Shown: positions 46,181-58,703, numbered from the stretch's first letter. The stretch is 64,000 bases of DNA from Micrasema longulum (GCA_022494885.1 JAGVSM010001409.1:310001-374000), one strand, 5' to 3'. Notes: generated by a model from the letters alone, not told the origin. Numbers and translations are program-made.

Positions 46181-46710
46181 TTCGCGATAAATATTGATTC
46201 ATTGTGACAATTCTGGAACAGTTTTCCGGGGGCGAGAAATGCGACGCTGCGCCATGTTGCATGTGCCCGCCATAATTAAAATCCGTCGTTCAGATATTCA
46301 GATTTCCCGCGCTTGGCGCCGGTCAACCGCTCGATGGCGCGCAATAATGGTGATTCCATTATAGATTTGCTACCCATACTCTCCATCTATGGATATTGTA
46401 CACCAGCAAAGATGAGCAGCAACGGGATGCTGAAAATCACTTTAGAACACCCGAAACCGACAATGTTAAAAGAACCCTGGTTCTTCCAATCGGCTTCTCT
46501 TCTGAGAATGTAACGCATGTTTTTTAGGGTTTTATATTTATTTAACGGTTCAGTGAGTAAAAATATGTTTAAAAAGATTTTTTTTCCAAAAATTAAGCAC
46601 ACGGTTGAACGCTGGGAAAACGGAGATTAATTGAAATTAAATATGGTCCCTTATTTATCAGAACCCAAAGCATCTATTTATTTCTTGAAACAGGGTAAAA
46701 ATGTACGTTG
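46181..46710. other. Non-coding; small GC-rich part at 46220-46345
   Basis: The CpG-containing part has no promoter motif that I can support. Confidence 0.4.
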
Positions 46711-47466
46711 AGGACCGTTTTCACAAAGTGAAATTTCTACAAAAAAAAACCAAATGCGTTTTTTTATTGAAATGGGTTCTTCCATGTGAGCTCTATCGAT
46801 TGATGAAATAAAACTTAAACAAAACGATATATATGCGAAGTTGTAGCGGTTCAAATATCGTGAATTTTTACAAAACGAAATACTCGTAACTACACTACAT
46901 AGAGTTTTCAGAAAGCGAAATATCTACATATTTTTGGGATGGGGTGGAAAAAAATCACAAACAAAAAATGATTTCGGCCAAGAAAAAAGTAGTTAAATAA
47001 TAATAATAATAATAAATAATGTTATTTGAAATATATTTTATTAACACTTTATTTGTGCTATTATGTATGTAAAAAATATATAGGAGGTAAATACTTAAAT
47101 GTGTATATTTACATAGGTACTTAGATATATCAGTAGCATATAATTTTACAAAAAATCAGTTTAAAATGATTTCACGCAAAAGTAAACTTATTTAATTCCC
47201 TACATAAATCAATTTTTCATTTATTCCTATTACAAAAATATGCAGATATTTATTTTTTGTGAACATTCGTGAATTTAGAACTTTTTTATAAATAATTCTA
47301 CTGATTCTACATTGTTGATTTTGTACATGCGTAAGGATTTTCTATAAAACGTAATTTTTATTTTATTTAAAATCGTAATAGTTTTATTTTTAACATGAAA
47401 AAACCTTCTCCTGAACAATTTACATTTTGTAGATATTTCACTTTGTTAAAACGGTTCTTAGTTATT
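46711..47466. repeat. Inverted 35-bp repeats 690 bp apart
   Basis: gaccgttttcacaaagtg plus aaatttctacaaaa at 46711-46745 is repeated inverted at 47432-47466 with about four differences. A weaker copy lies at 46898-46928. The motif itself holds a small palindrome, ttcacaaagtgaa. It could be the ends of an unclassified TIR element; no coding part lies inside. Confidence 0.4.
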
Positions 47467-47963
47467 ATCGAAAGTATCCTTATAACCTTTAGAAAGGAAA
47501 ACTCGTGAAAATGCGATATAATAAGGAAAGAAAGTATCCATATGTTTATCAAGGAGCCGCACTTAACCGCATTTGCCCACGTCTGGTATTGCGAAATGTA
47601 GAATAATTACGAATTGATTCGCCAGTGGCCAATAGATTTGACGGAATACAAAATAAATGTAATAAATCTAATATCTATTAGTGGTGATCCAAAGGAATGT
47701 AATATGGCACACTCTCAGTTGGCTCGATACTTATTGACGGGGAAGTTATGACGCCTCCAGATCAAAATCGATACTCCCCATCTTTTTTATATCAAACGAG
47801 CTGAACCCGGCAATACTTTTCTATTGCTGTATATACTGGTATATAGATTAAATGAACGCGATCGAAAGTTTGATATAAATTATTGTATTTAGTTCACATT
47901 AGATACGCACATGATTATTTTTGTGTTTCGGATTACATGAATTCTGAGGATATGCGGTGACTG
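47467..47963. other. Non-coding, nothing recognised
   Basis: No supported feature. Confidence 0.5.
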
Positions 47964-48128
47964 GGAATTTTGATAAATATGTATTTGAACATTGTTTTCT
48001 TGTCGCTGTCTTGAAGATGCCTCCCCGATGCTATGCGACAAAGACAATTGCATTTTAGACCTTTTATGCCTAACTAAAATAGAAATCGACGTTTCGTTGG
48101 CTCGTTTTCCGCACCTCAAAACTGAAAC
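47964..48128 (+). repeat. Dispersed repeat H, copy 1
   Basis: It matches 55775-55936 through atttgaacattgttttctt, gcctccccgat, gcgacaaagacaa, ctaactaaaat, tcgacgttt and ccgcacctcaaaact. The type is unknown. Confidence 0.7.
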
Positions 48129-48580
48129 AATTTTTTTTTCATTCCATTTTTTACTTTTATGGCTTTTTGGATGGTTCTAGTTGCCATAGTATTTTTTTTA
48201 TTAAATAAACAAAAAAAGGGACACGCCAATGGTGTGTAAAAAAAAAACGCTGCTCAAGTATCATAATCCAAGGAGAAAATATGGGAATACGTTTGTATGA
48301 AGAAAAGTCAGACTGCGTTTCCTCTTAAGATTAAATATTATTAAGTGTAGATACTTACAAAACTTTTCTTAAAATGCTTTTACGTAACCATAATGACAGG
48401 TTCGGTTTTTTTAAAATAAAACCGTTAACCTTTTACTACATATATGCGCCTTGAGCCTTCCAAAATTATACACATTTCTTAACTCATGCCCCAACGATCA
48501 GTAATGCCCGGTGCTTATTTAGTCATTCTTTATCCGCCAGCGAGGTTTTGATGCGAGTTTAACATTTAATTCGAAACCAA
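48129..48580. other. Non-coding, nothing recognised
   Basis: No supported feature. Confidence 0.5.
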
Positions 48581-48581
48581 A

Positions 48582-48895
48582 ATGCCAGATTGTGTCGTGA
48601 AAGCGTGTAAAAACCGTTCGGATAAACATAAAATAGATGGAGTAATTTTTAATTGGTAAAACTTTAAATAATTAATTTTCAAATATATGTTTTTTTGCAA
48701 ATGTAAAACTCTTCTAACCAACAGGGGCGCACTTTGTTTAGGAATGCGATTTTCAAAAAAGTCAATTAATATTATTTTAGCATTACCAAAAATCCAGTAC
48801 AAAGAAACAATGGGTAGAAATTATAAGGAATTTAATGAAAGAATCTGATAGGGATCCATATAAATGAAAGTTGTTTGTAAACATTCTAATACAAA
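48582..48895 (+). pseudogene. THAP zinc-finger fragment, decayed
   Basis: ATG at 48582 opens MPDCVVKACKNRSDKHK then IDGVIFNW. The MP-x-C-x4-C-x-NR start is the hallmark of the THAP DNA-binding zinc finger (C2CH). A donor-like tgg|taaaa follows. After an acceptor-like ttattttag (ending about 48780) comes KKQWVEIIRN, matching the next THAP block (xxW followed by a helix), then VVCKHSN resembling the final C-x2-H. The parts are not in one frame under any simple splicing, so it looks broken. THAP domains occur in host proteins and in P-element-type transposases; neither body is visible nearby. Confidence 0.5.
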
Positions 48896-49580
48896 CTTTT
48901 TTATATACGAAAAAATAACATCCTCGCAATTTTTTAATACATGCATTCTCGTTGAATGCAACCCTGGTAGGTCGATGAGATATTTACGCTCCTAACTTTG
49001 TTTTACAGGTTAAATTAAAGATTTTAAGTATTACAAAAATACCCAGCATAAAACCTATCATTTCGAAAAAAACCGCACGTAAATCGGTCCAGTAGTCATT
49101 TAGTCTATCGAGACCACACATGCGAACATTGCCATAAACATCACATATATATATATATATATCCATAATTTCGATAATATAGATAATATCGTATTTTGTA
49201 TTACAAGAACTGTTGTTCTATATACGACGATTTATGTAAGTTTGTTTTAGTTTCATTTCATATATCTTACACAAAATAATACGTAGTGGAATAAAAGTAA
49301 CTGGTAGAAAAACACTCGAAAAAAGATATACACAGGTAAAAGGTACTGAACACTAGTGTAAAATGAAAATTGTGTTAAATTATAGAATCTAGATTATAAC
49401 CTCATGCTTGTTTCAACTAAGATCAGAAAAAAGTTCTTTTTTTTTTTACGAGCAAGTTTTTTAAAATTTATCAAGCAAAATAATACGCGTTCAGTTTTGA
49501 TACAAAATAAGTCTTTCTCCTGATTTACTTTATTAAATTTTCAAACGTTAAACTAAATAATTAGATTTTGTTTTACAATA
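48896..49580. other. Non-coding, (AT)n at 49145-49161
   Basis: No supported gene. Confidence 0.5.
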
Positions 49581-49582
49581 TA

Positions 49583-50844
49583 CGAGGGCGGATTGAAAAT
49601 GATGCTACCTAGCGCTAGATGGCAGCACAAACACAAAAAAGATTTATTTTTTCCAAATTGCGATCTGTCAAACGGCAGGTGTTAAAATATCACCCAAATT
49701 CATATATTAGTTTATTTGTTGTAGTCGTTTGAAGTAAACAACTTTTGTGTTTCTTGAAAAATTGAAAAAAGTGAGTTTCGTGCAGTGATTAAACACTATT
49801 ATTTGAAAGGGAAAAACGGCGAAAGAGACAAAAGAAAAGCTCGATAAACATTACGGTGAGTCTGTTCCGTCAGATTACATTGTGAAATATTGGATTGCTG
49901 AATTTAAACGCGGCCGAACAAGCACTGCAACAATACCATCAACAGGAAGGCCAAAAGAGGTGGTTATTGAAGAAAATATCAAGAAAATCCTCGATATAGT
50001 TATGAATGATCGCCGAATGAAGTTGCGTGAGATTGTTGAAATGGTAAACATCTCATATGAATGTGTGTTCAACATTTTGCATAAACATTTGCATATGAAA
50101 AAGCTATCGGCAAGATGGGTGCCGCGTTTGCTCAGTGTCGAACAAAAACGGGTTCGAGAGACCACTTCACAGCAGTGTTTGGACATGATAAAGAGTAATC
50201 CTGTTGATTTTTGGCGTCAATTAATAACTGTTGATGAAACCAAAAATCAATCGAAACAATGGGTTGACGCTGGTGGAAGTGCTCCGAAGAAGGCAAAGGC
50301 AGTGAAATCGGCTGACAAGGTTATAGCCACTGTATTTTGGGATGCACTCAAAATATTGCTGATCAATTATTTTGAAAAAGGATCCACAATTACAGGAAAG
50401 TATTATCGTGCATTATTGGATCAATTGAATGATGCGATCAAGGAAAAAAGACCACATTTAAAGTAGACAAAAGTGCTCTTTCTTCAAGACAACGCACCGG
50501 TTCACACAACATTAAATACGATGCCAAAATTACGTGAAATACACTTCGAATTGTTTGATCATCCACTGTATAGTCCAGATTTAGCTCTTAGCGACTTTTT
50601 CCTGTTTCCAAACTTGAAAAAATGGCTCGCAGGAAAAAGATTCAGCTCAAACAAAAAAGTGATTACCGAAACTAACACGTATTTTGAGAGGTTCCGAAAT
50701 CGTATTATTCAGATGGTATAAAAAAGTTGGAATATTGTCTTACTAAGTGTGTCGAAGTTAAAGGAGACTATGTTGAGAAATAAATGTTTTTGAAAAAAAA
50801 AGGTTTTTTCCAACTTAGGTAGCTTCATTTTCAATCCGCCCTCG
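49583..50844 (+). mobile_element. mariner element 2 with TIRs
   Basis: The terminal inverted repeats are about 29 bp: left CGAGGGCGGATTGAAAATGA then TGCTACCTA, right (reverse complement) CGAGGGCGGATTGAAAATGA then AGCTACCTA. TA flanks each end (49581-49582, 50845-50846). The near identity of the TIRs and the 1.26-kb length indicate a fairly complete copy. Confidence 0.92.
49761..50783 (+). pseudogene. mariner transposase, near full length
   Basis: The N-terminal DNA-binding part (EFRAVIKHYYLKGK, frameshift, KLDKHYGESVPSDY), the GRP linker (TGRPKEVV) and WVPRLLS precede the catalytic domain. The three aspartates are present: TVDE (codon 50233), QDN (50488) and LSD (50593), the last two 34 residues apart as in DD34D mariners. 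Defects are a start codon that appears mutated, one N-terminal frameshift, a loss of about nine residues right after VDET, a TAG at 50464 and a late frameshift before CVEVKGDYVEK. It is inactive. Confidence 0.9.
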
Positions 50845-50846
50845 TA

Positions 50847-53732
50847 TTAACTTAGCAACATAAACGAATTTTATCAAAAACCTTAATTAAATCTATTTAT
50901 TCGATGTCAGTAAAATTTCCACTTTTTTATTAAAAAATGTTCTCTTGTGCAATGTTTTATTTTCATTGAAGACTTATTCACCTGTTGGTAATCCATCATT
51001 CACTCTCCTGATTCTTGATAAAATATCCTCTCTTAGTAAGCTTCATTTCAACTTTTGACTAATTGGTGTGGGTTGATACATTTCTATGTGATAAAATTTT
51101 GGCATACACAAATAAATATTTCAAGTTTCCGTTTTTTTTTCGATCATGTAAGAATGCTCTTTTCAAGATGATTTTTTTACTTTTATCGTTGTGCAGTACA
51201 CAAAATGCAACGCATATAGACTCGTTCACGAATGTAAAAAAAATATCTCCTTTTTAAATAAATATTTTAAGAGCTCGGGATGTTATGTATGGTGGTCATC
51301 AGTCATCCGCGTATCTGTATAGCAACACTGATTCATAGCTGTTGGATTTTAATTTAATTTCCGCTTCAAATATCCTTAAAATAAACATTGAACGACATTT
51401 GGCAACACAAAGAACCATTCGAATTTCGTTTCGAGTGTTTTACTTTAGAAAATCCCGACATTATGTAATAATTAGGTTAATATATTATTATAACACGATA
51501 TCTGCCACGTATTGTGTAATATATGTATTTATAATATACACGTTTTCTTAAAAACTAAATCAGCCTAGAATACACGATGGGCGTAAGCAAATCGTAAAAT
51601 GCTTCATGGGCGGCTATAAAACGTATAAATCTAACATTGTTAATATCACTATTACAAATTTTAGTTTACATATTATATTTAATGATTTTTAGTATCTGAA
51701 GCGGCTTACGCTTTGTTGAATTTCATGATTTATCGATTTGATCAATCAAAATAATTGCGATATTTTCATAACATTAATAATGTGTTTTTTGAGAGCAGAA
51801 GATAAATATGACAAATAAATAATGAGAAATGGTTATCAAGAATTTTTTGTAAGTGTTCTTTAAAATAACGTTTTTTTATTATTATTATTTATAAACATTA
51901 TGATACTTAAAAAAAATCTTTTAAACAACTAAAATACCACCAAGCCACTTTTTGTGGAGATTTATTTTTTGATTTTGTGGAAGGGATGAACATTAAGGAG
52001 TGTATCATTTTCAAATATTTTTTTTTTAATCAGTAAAAAGTCGAATTTTTGAGAAAAAAATACATGGAATTTTTATAAAGTTTACCATGAGGAATATACC
52101 TTTGAGGTTTCGCGATCTGGCCCAGAAACATCTTGTATAGTTAAATGATTATTTATCGAAAAAGGGAAAAATGATTCAGTTGCAATGTTTACCTTTTGAC
52201 ACTATTTTACACGCATCCTACTGAGTTTATTATGCAATCCGAATATTCAAGTTTACTTTAACATGTTTTATCCAGTTTTATGATAACATTTCTTCGTCCA
52301 CAGTTCACTTTGATAGCAATTCTTCCTGCTCTACTATCTCACGAGAAATAATGCACGCATATAATTATTATATAACGTATTTTATTAGTATTCAGTTCAG
52401 AAAAATCTCGTGCCTTATTCTTATTTACTTTGCGATAAAGTGAAAATTATTTATGATGTTTTCGTAATATGATATTTTTTCTTCTGGGGTTATGTTTATT
52501 TTTCCTAATTGTTGTCTTATGTTTAACGTTTATTTGACCGTTATAACATTTATTAATAGCAGAACTTACACGTAATATTTATTTTTATGTGATGTGATGT
52601 TTTTTGTCTAATTTTTGTGTTATACCGTTATTTTTTATTTTTTTAATTACCTGGTTAGTGAGCTTGTCTTCAGCGATGGATATTATTGGATACATTACCT
52701 ACTTACAGCACCATAGTAAAGCTCGGTGGACCAAAATATATTTGGCAGTTTTACAAATACCGATATGTAACAAGGTCAAATAACTGGCGCTACGCACAAC
52801 GCAACTAAATTGATGGGTTATTTATCATTTAATAAGTTATTCACCAAATCAAAATGTTTTTAGCGATACAATCTAACTTAATATTGTCCATAGATTAGAT
52901 TAATAATATATAGACGAAATAAGTTTAAAATAGCTCGCCTTTATTCTCAAACTGTCAAAAAAGAATGAAAACTTAGGGAAACCGTGTATCGTCGATATTT
53001 GTTATATTCTAATGGCGTGTAGTAGGAAAATAACGTGTCCATTTATACATCATTGGATTAGATCTACATGAGATTCGTCTTCTATTCCAGTATTTGTTAT
53101 TGTACGCTATCATGAAATAAATTTAAATTCAATGTAAATATCTTGATAAAAATAAATATTAATTTTAGCGTTTGGTTAATTATAACATTAAAAGCTTGCA
53201 TAGTGCCATAAATGTTCCATGTAAATAGTTGTAAAATTGTGCAAATGTTATACGAATATTATGGCTCAGAAATCACGACTGTTTTCTTATTTAATCGTTA
53301 AAGTTTTTCTCAAGTGCCGAGAGCTGATAGCTGTCTATGTTGACGTTGACTCGACAAAAGGCTTTTGTTTTAACATCATCATCTTTTATCTTAGACTCGG
53401 CAATGCTCCATTGGGTACCCGATCGATTCTCGATTCTCGCACGCTGCTAATACTGTAATTTGCACGCGTAATTGGAAACAAAAAGCGATTAGATGCATTT
53501 ATAAATGTTACATTTTCTCTCTCGATCTCTGCTAATGTATGAATCCCGACTAATGGCCATTACGTAACTTGTAAGTAATAAATTATAATACGTTTTATAT
53601 CAGTTTGAATCTTTATTAGACAAACTAAAGCAGGTGGCCTCTGGCTTACAAATCCACTGATGTACCTACCTACGTACATTCTCCAACTAAGATGAGTAAA
53701 TAAATTCCTCAGTCGTTTCTCGCAGTCCAGTC
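50847..53732. other. AT-rich, no gene recognised
   Basis: ORFs at 51063-51257, 51342-51551 and 53237-53458 show no domain. No bounded repeat is seen. Confidence 0.5.
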
Positions 53733-54190
53733 TAGAGATGCAAGGCGGTAAAATTACCCCGGCATTTTACAGTTATTTTACCAGATTTTGGTAAAATACG
53801 GTATTTTACGGTAATTTTCGGTGAAAAACGAATATGACTTACTAATTTTTATTTTTCGAAGATATATCAAATACGAGTAGCTTTGTTTTAGGACACGTTA
53901 CATGACAGTGAAAACCAGGTTTAGATCCATTGGGTGGTTGTCAAGATTTATTATAAGTATGGGACGTTCAAGGTTATTCGGTATGTACTTTTTTTTTAAA
54001 TAAAAAAGGTTGTAATATTTTGAAACTTAACAGGATCAGTGGACATAGGGCCCTTAGTTTGTGACCTTGAACGACCATCGCTCATGCCGCCATTTCCAAA
54101 ATAAAAATTAGTACGTCGTATTCGTTTTTTACCGAAAATTACGGTATTTTACCGCGCCTTTTGGTAAAATTACGTAATTTTACATCCATA
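53733..54190. mobile_element. hAT-like MITE with 8-bp target duplication
   Basis: An exact 8-bp duplication GTCCAGTC flanks it (53725-53732, 54191-54198). The ends read TAGAGATGCAAGG and, reverse complemented, TATGGATGTAAAA, close to hAT termini. Long inverted sub-terminal segments follow (for example tacggtaattttcggtg against its complement, then gaatatgactta...aatttttatttt). The inside has no transposase ORF. An 8-bp duplication plus this terminus points to the hAT superfamily. Confidence 0.85.
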
Positions 54191-54439
54191 GTCCAGTCTC
54201 GAATCGTGTGATGGAAGATAGGAATCCCGTATCCAAATCATAAATCTTTAATTTATTTATTGCGTCGCGCGTCGGTGGTTAATGTTAAGGTAGTAGAATT
54301 CCTTTATTATGGCTGTATTGAATTATGATTTATATCTCATATTTTATATATTTTTGACACTTGTGCAATAATATACACACACATTGCCATGTCCACCCTC
54401 ATACCACTATAACACCCTCTCACCCTCACCTGCACACTC

Positions 54440-54525
54440 ACTCACTGAGAAAACAGTTTTTCTCGTGTATTTTGTATGTAAACACACGAGATAATACGGC
54501 CACGAGAGCGATTGGAAAACCAGGC
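54440..54525 (+). repeat. Short repeat shared with 2875-2945
   Basis: gtattttgtatgtaaa and ccacgagagcg, 20-30 bp apart, occur at both sites with a small cacgag/ctcgtg hairpin. The nature of the repeat is unknown. Confidence 0.4.
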
Positions 54526-55384
54526 TAGGTCATTTAAAAAAAAAACATTTTTAAACGATTTAATTTATTTTCGTGAAAATGTTTTAGGCGTTTCGGGAGG
54601 GTAACTGTTTTAAAGCAGCAGTGACATTTTTTTACTACCTCTAGTCTAAATCACTTTGGCATTCTGGATTTGCCAAATAGGTACATAGCTCACCAGTTTA
54701 ATGTCACCTGATGACTCCTCTTACCAAAATAAACGACCTAAAAACCTCTTTCCGGTCTAAGACCGATTGGAGAAGAAGGGAAAAAATGTTTTATTTCTGA
54801 TACAGCACTTATTATTCTCTCTGTTGCAAAGTTTATGCGAATGTAGCGGATGTGTTACCAAATATTTGCGACAATTCACGGCCAAGGAAATGTGCCCCGC
54901 CCAAATTTTGCGATTGCTAAAATCTGGCTTTAGTCCAATATTTTTATAAGAACTTGTTTCTCGTTATATTATGCCCCGATGGTTACTTTCCTACTTTTGA
55001 AATTAAATGTGTAGCATAAACGATGCAAGGTTAACAGAGATGTTATCACAAGACCTCGATATTCTTATTGAAGCTGATTGGAATTCTGTTACCCGATAAT
55101 ATTGTGCAATGATTTTTTGAAGATTACTAATTATGCTAGTAGTAAATATTCTTTTTGGGTGCTATCGTTTGCATATTTTCAATAACAATACAATTTATAA
55201 AAAAATAGTATTTCGTTAATCTAGAGGAGTCACTTCCTAATAAATGAAAAAAAAATCAATCCTGTAAAATAAATAATGCACATTTATTTTTTCTGGATAA
55301 TTGTGACGTGTGTGGTTCGTTCTTTCTGCAAACGTTAAGAGGATAATATGTGGTGGTTGAGAATAGTGAAATATCACTTTTTTA
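54526..55384. other. Non-coding, nothing recognised
   Basis: No supported feature. Confidence 0.5.
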
Positions 55385-55770
55385 ACATTTTTAAAAGGTC
55401 TATGAAAAACTGTCCAGTAAAAAATTTTTTTTTGCTAATTATTAGTAGCATAAAAAATACTTTTAAATGTGTAATTTTTCATTCCCGCAAAAACGGTGAT
55501 TCCATTGGCCACGCCCCTAATACGTCATGATTCATGTTTATTTGTTCCTGCGATTAACAGAAAAGTTTCATGAATCTTGACGTCACAACAACCAAGGCCA
55601 AACACGTCGCGTTTTTCTACTAACATATTTTTTAAATTTTTTTTTTTACGTTTATGCATGAAAACATTTCTACAATATCCATATTGATTTTAAAAATAAA
55701 ATTAATTATTCTAAATCCATTTCATATATTTTTATCGGTAATCGTAGTATGTGATATTTCCCTATTGTGA
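55385..55770 (-). repeat. Dispersed repeat G, copy 2 (uninterrupted)
   Basis: It aligns in reverse with 41085-41393 plus 41632-41705. At the point where copy 1 is split, this copy is continuous (tagtagcataaaaaatactt) and so gives the empty-site allele of the fold-back insertion. Confidence 0.8.
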
Positions 55771-55774
55771 TGAA

Positions 55775-55936
55775 AAGATATTTGAACATTGTTTTTTTGT
55801 CACTCTCTCGCAAAAGCCTCCCCGATACCGTGCGAAAAAGACAACTGCACGTCGGACTGATTATTTCTAACTAAAATCGACAATATCGACGTTTGTTATC
55901 CCGTTTACCGCACCCCAAAACTTAACCGACTCGATG
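55775..55936 (+). repeat. Dispersed repeat H, copy 2
   Basis: It matches 47964-48128 over about 165 bp and lies next to repeat G. Confidence 0.7.
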
Positions 55937-55984
55937 TTTTTTTTTGGGAAAGAGAATCGGAAGAATTTTTCTGTGTCGGTACCT

Positions 55985-56115
55985 TTTGCGTTTGCGCTCA
56001 TAGGGCACTCCATTGGTACACCAATCGCAGCGTATCTTGATCATTTTTGTTACATGAAGGTAAGATGATCAGTCTTTCGCTTTAAGTACCAGTTAAGGGA
56101 CTATGAAATATTCTA
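55985..56115 (-). repeat. SINE family A copy 6, 3' part only
   Basis: It contains catagggcactccattgg, tacatgaaggtaag and gactatgaaatatt. The tRNA-like part is missing, so this is a 5'-truncated copy in the minus orientation. Confidence 0.6.
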
Positions 56116-56239
56116 GTGTGAAAACAATGTTAATGGAGGGTATCGAAAAAAAATATCTAGCAAATTATTTTTATTAATAAAAATATGGAGAAACGTTTGA
56201 ACCATTTTTTATTGCAATTTTTCAAAATATATTCATAAA

Positions 56240-56810
56240 TAATAAATGTCTGTAAAACACAATAAGCATCTTTAAAATTACAACTAAAACACAAATATGG
56301 CAGCTATAAATGTTCGTATAGTGTTTGTAAAATTACTAGCAAAAAACACAAAAATTGAATAAATGTCTGTAAAACAGAAACACAAATTTTCTTTAAATTG
56401 CAACTAAAAAAACACAAAAATTGTGGCAAAACTGCAATAATTTCATCTATTGATTTAACTTACCAACAAGTTGGCATAATGATAGAGACTAACTTCAGAC
56501 TCTTGAGCTGTCAGTTTTCAGTGAGGATTGCAATTTTTTCTAACCGACAAGTTGGCATAATGACTAAAGACCAACTTCAGATTCGTGTGCTGACAAAAAC
56601 TTAAAAATGGCGGCAATGAATGTCCGCAAAACACAATGAACTGTCTTTAAAATCAAAATCTTTAAAAAAAACTTTGAAAAAAAAAAAAAATTGAAAAAAA
56701 AAATCAACTAAAATTACAAATTTCTCCGGCAAAAAAGTTGATATAACGATAGAGACTAACGTCAGACTCTTGAGCTGTCAGTTTTCAGTGCGGATTGCAA
56801 ATTTATCAAA
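56240..56810. repeat. Degenerate complex tandem array
   Basis: Two words alternate. One is like aatgtctgtaaaacac, then atctttaaaattacaact (about 56245, 56360, 56615). The other is like gttggcataatgatagag, then cagactcttgagctgtcag (about 56470, 56550, 56740). Unit borders are irregular, with poly-A insertions. No ORF or promoter is seen. Confidence 0.65.
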
Positions 56811-58255
56811 CGTTATTGCGGGAAAAAAACGTGAAACTGGGTTTTAATGCACTAACAAATTCTAAACTGGTCTAAAAAAATATAAGTAAATTTTAGTATT
56901 ACTTGTAATTTGAAAAATTTGAGCTTTACGCACTTTAATAGCCATAATTTTTGTATTAAAAGCTGGAAACACAATGTGCTATACCATTTTAGAATCTCAA
57001 TAAAATAGATAATTTATTTTTTAATTAAGCTCTCGGGTAGCCATACACTTTTTTTTAACCATGAGAGGTTAAACTTTTTTTTTAATATTACAAAACATGA
57101 AACTCTGAGCTAAATATTTTTATTACAAAAAAACTAAACTAGCGGTGTAAAAATAGTACTTTAAATTCAAAAGCACACCTATCCTAGACTACTATCCAAA
57201 AAACAAATTGAGAAAATTCCTTTATTTGCAATCTTGGCACCGAAAAGAGTGACGAAGGGTGTCATTTTCTTACAATTTCTAAAAATGACAATTAACTCGA
57301 AAACTGTGAGACCTTTACGAGGCATATATTTTTATTTTCTAGACCATCATGGTGTCCCCTATCTATAGGTATAAGGTTATCCATTCATTACGCCACACCC
57401 TGTATATACTTTTTTAGCGTTTCCCATTACATAAAGGAAAGTCTTTCAATGACGTCTTACGATGATGTTTTTTTTTATTCTCTTTTAATAAATATTCTTA
57501 AATTCCCAGATAAACCCGTAGAAATATTACAATGTTTTCAAATAAAATGCCTCACTAAAAAAGAATTGCGAAATAAATCGCTCCATTCGCGTTAATTAGT
57601 ACTACCAGCATCTACTCGTATATTTCAAATGCCTCGGAAAATTAAAGACAGATGGCGAATGAAAATGATTTAAAAACGTGACTATCATCTACCATCCCAC
57701 TTTCTTTTGTACTCGTCTCGTGCTATGAGCTATTGTGTGTCTCGGTCATTTCTTCGTGTATAAACTCTTTCTTTATTATTGCTCTAGTCTCTCTGCTCTC
57801 TGAAATTTCCGTGTCATCACAATACTCGCCTCTAATTATACTGTTGTGTTTAATATCCTCACCCTGATGAACCCGGGCCAGCGCAACGGCTCGCGGCCCC
57901 GAGTAGAACATTATAATTTTGGAAGGTTGCCTATTTTTCTAGGCGCGTGTATTTTTTTACGAAAACGAAGTGATCACCCTCAGAATGGTGGAAAAAAATA
58001 ACATCGACGTTGCGAATTGACAATTAATTTTCAACAGGATTACAAACTGCGAAATTTAGTTGTCAATGTAGCTTTTAGGTATAACGATTAGAATTCATTA
58101 TTTAGTGGGAAAATGATTGTATAAATTACATAAAGTAGAAAAGTAGGTTGCAGCGCGAGCGGCAATATTCCATGTATATGCAAATAGCAAATAACAGCCG
58201 TGCTGCTAACAATAGCAAAAAATGGTGAATGACCAAAAAAGAGAAGGAATAATAG
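56811..58255. other. Non-coding; MITE-like end at 57405
   Basis: The sequence cgccacaccctgtatata at 57391-57408 looks like the terminus of an insect MITE, but no matching left end was found. The ORF at 57723-57911 (minus) shows no domain. Confidence 0.4.
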
Positions 58256-58259
58256 TTAT

Positions 58260-58600
58260 CATCATAATGTTTAGTAATAATATTTTACTGATTTATACAG
58301 CGCAATTTTTGTGAAAAATCGTCTCAAGGGCGCTTTATAATTCTATGCTTGAACTTTTACTATAACTAAGCTAACATTACATAAATATTATACTTTCTGA
58401 TTTAAAAATAATTGAGAGTATGATGAACGAAAGCAGTGAGATTTCAGTTGAGATCTGAACTGACTGGGACGGTCGATGATTCGCAAGTGTGATCTTGAGG
58501 GAAACGGAGAGCAAAACAGTTGTCATCTTGGTAGCTGATGGTAAAATCTAAAGGTCGAAAAGTTAATTCGTCGCCGAACGGGTCAACTTTTTTTCTGTAA
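58260..58600 (-). repeat. Retroposon with the AGCGC 3'-end motif
   Basis: tttatacagcgcaatttttg and tcaagggcgctttat correspond to the 3' ends at 9.99 kb and 37.72 kb. The upstream body (minus strand) differs from the CR1/L2-like copy at 38 kb, so the 3' end may be shared between elements. Confidence 0.45.
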
Positions 58601-58703
58601 ACTTTCTACCAACCAAAATTTTGCAATAATGCCGATTTGAATGCTATGCTATTTCGATTTGCATGCTAGTCAAATTATTATCCACAATATTTTGCCAGAT
58701 GAT

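Noticed and set aside
49875..50186. 103-codon minus-strand ORF
   Set aside because: It is the antisense of the mariner transposase read on the + strand.
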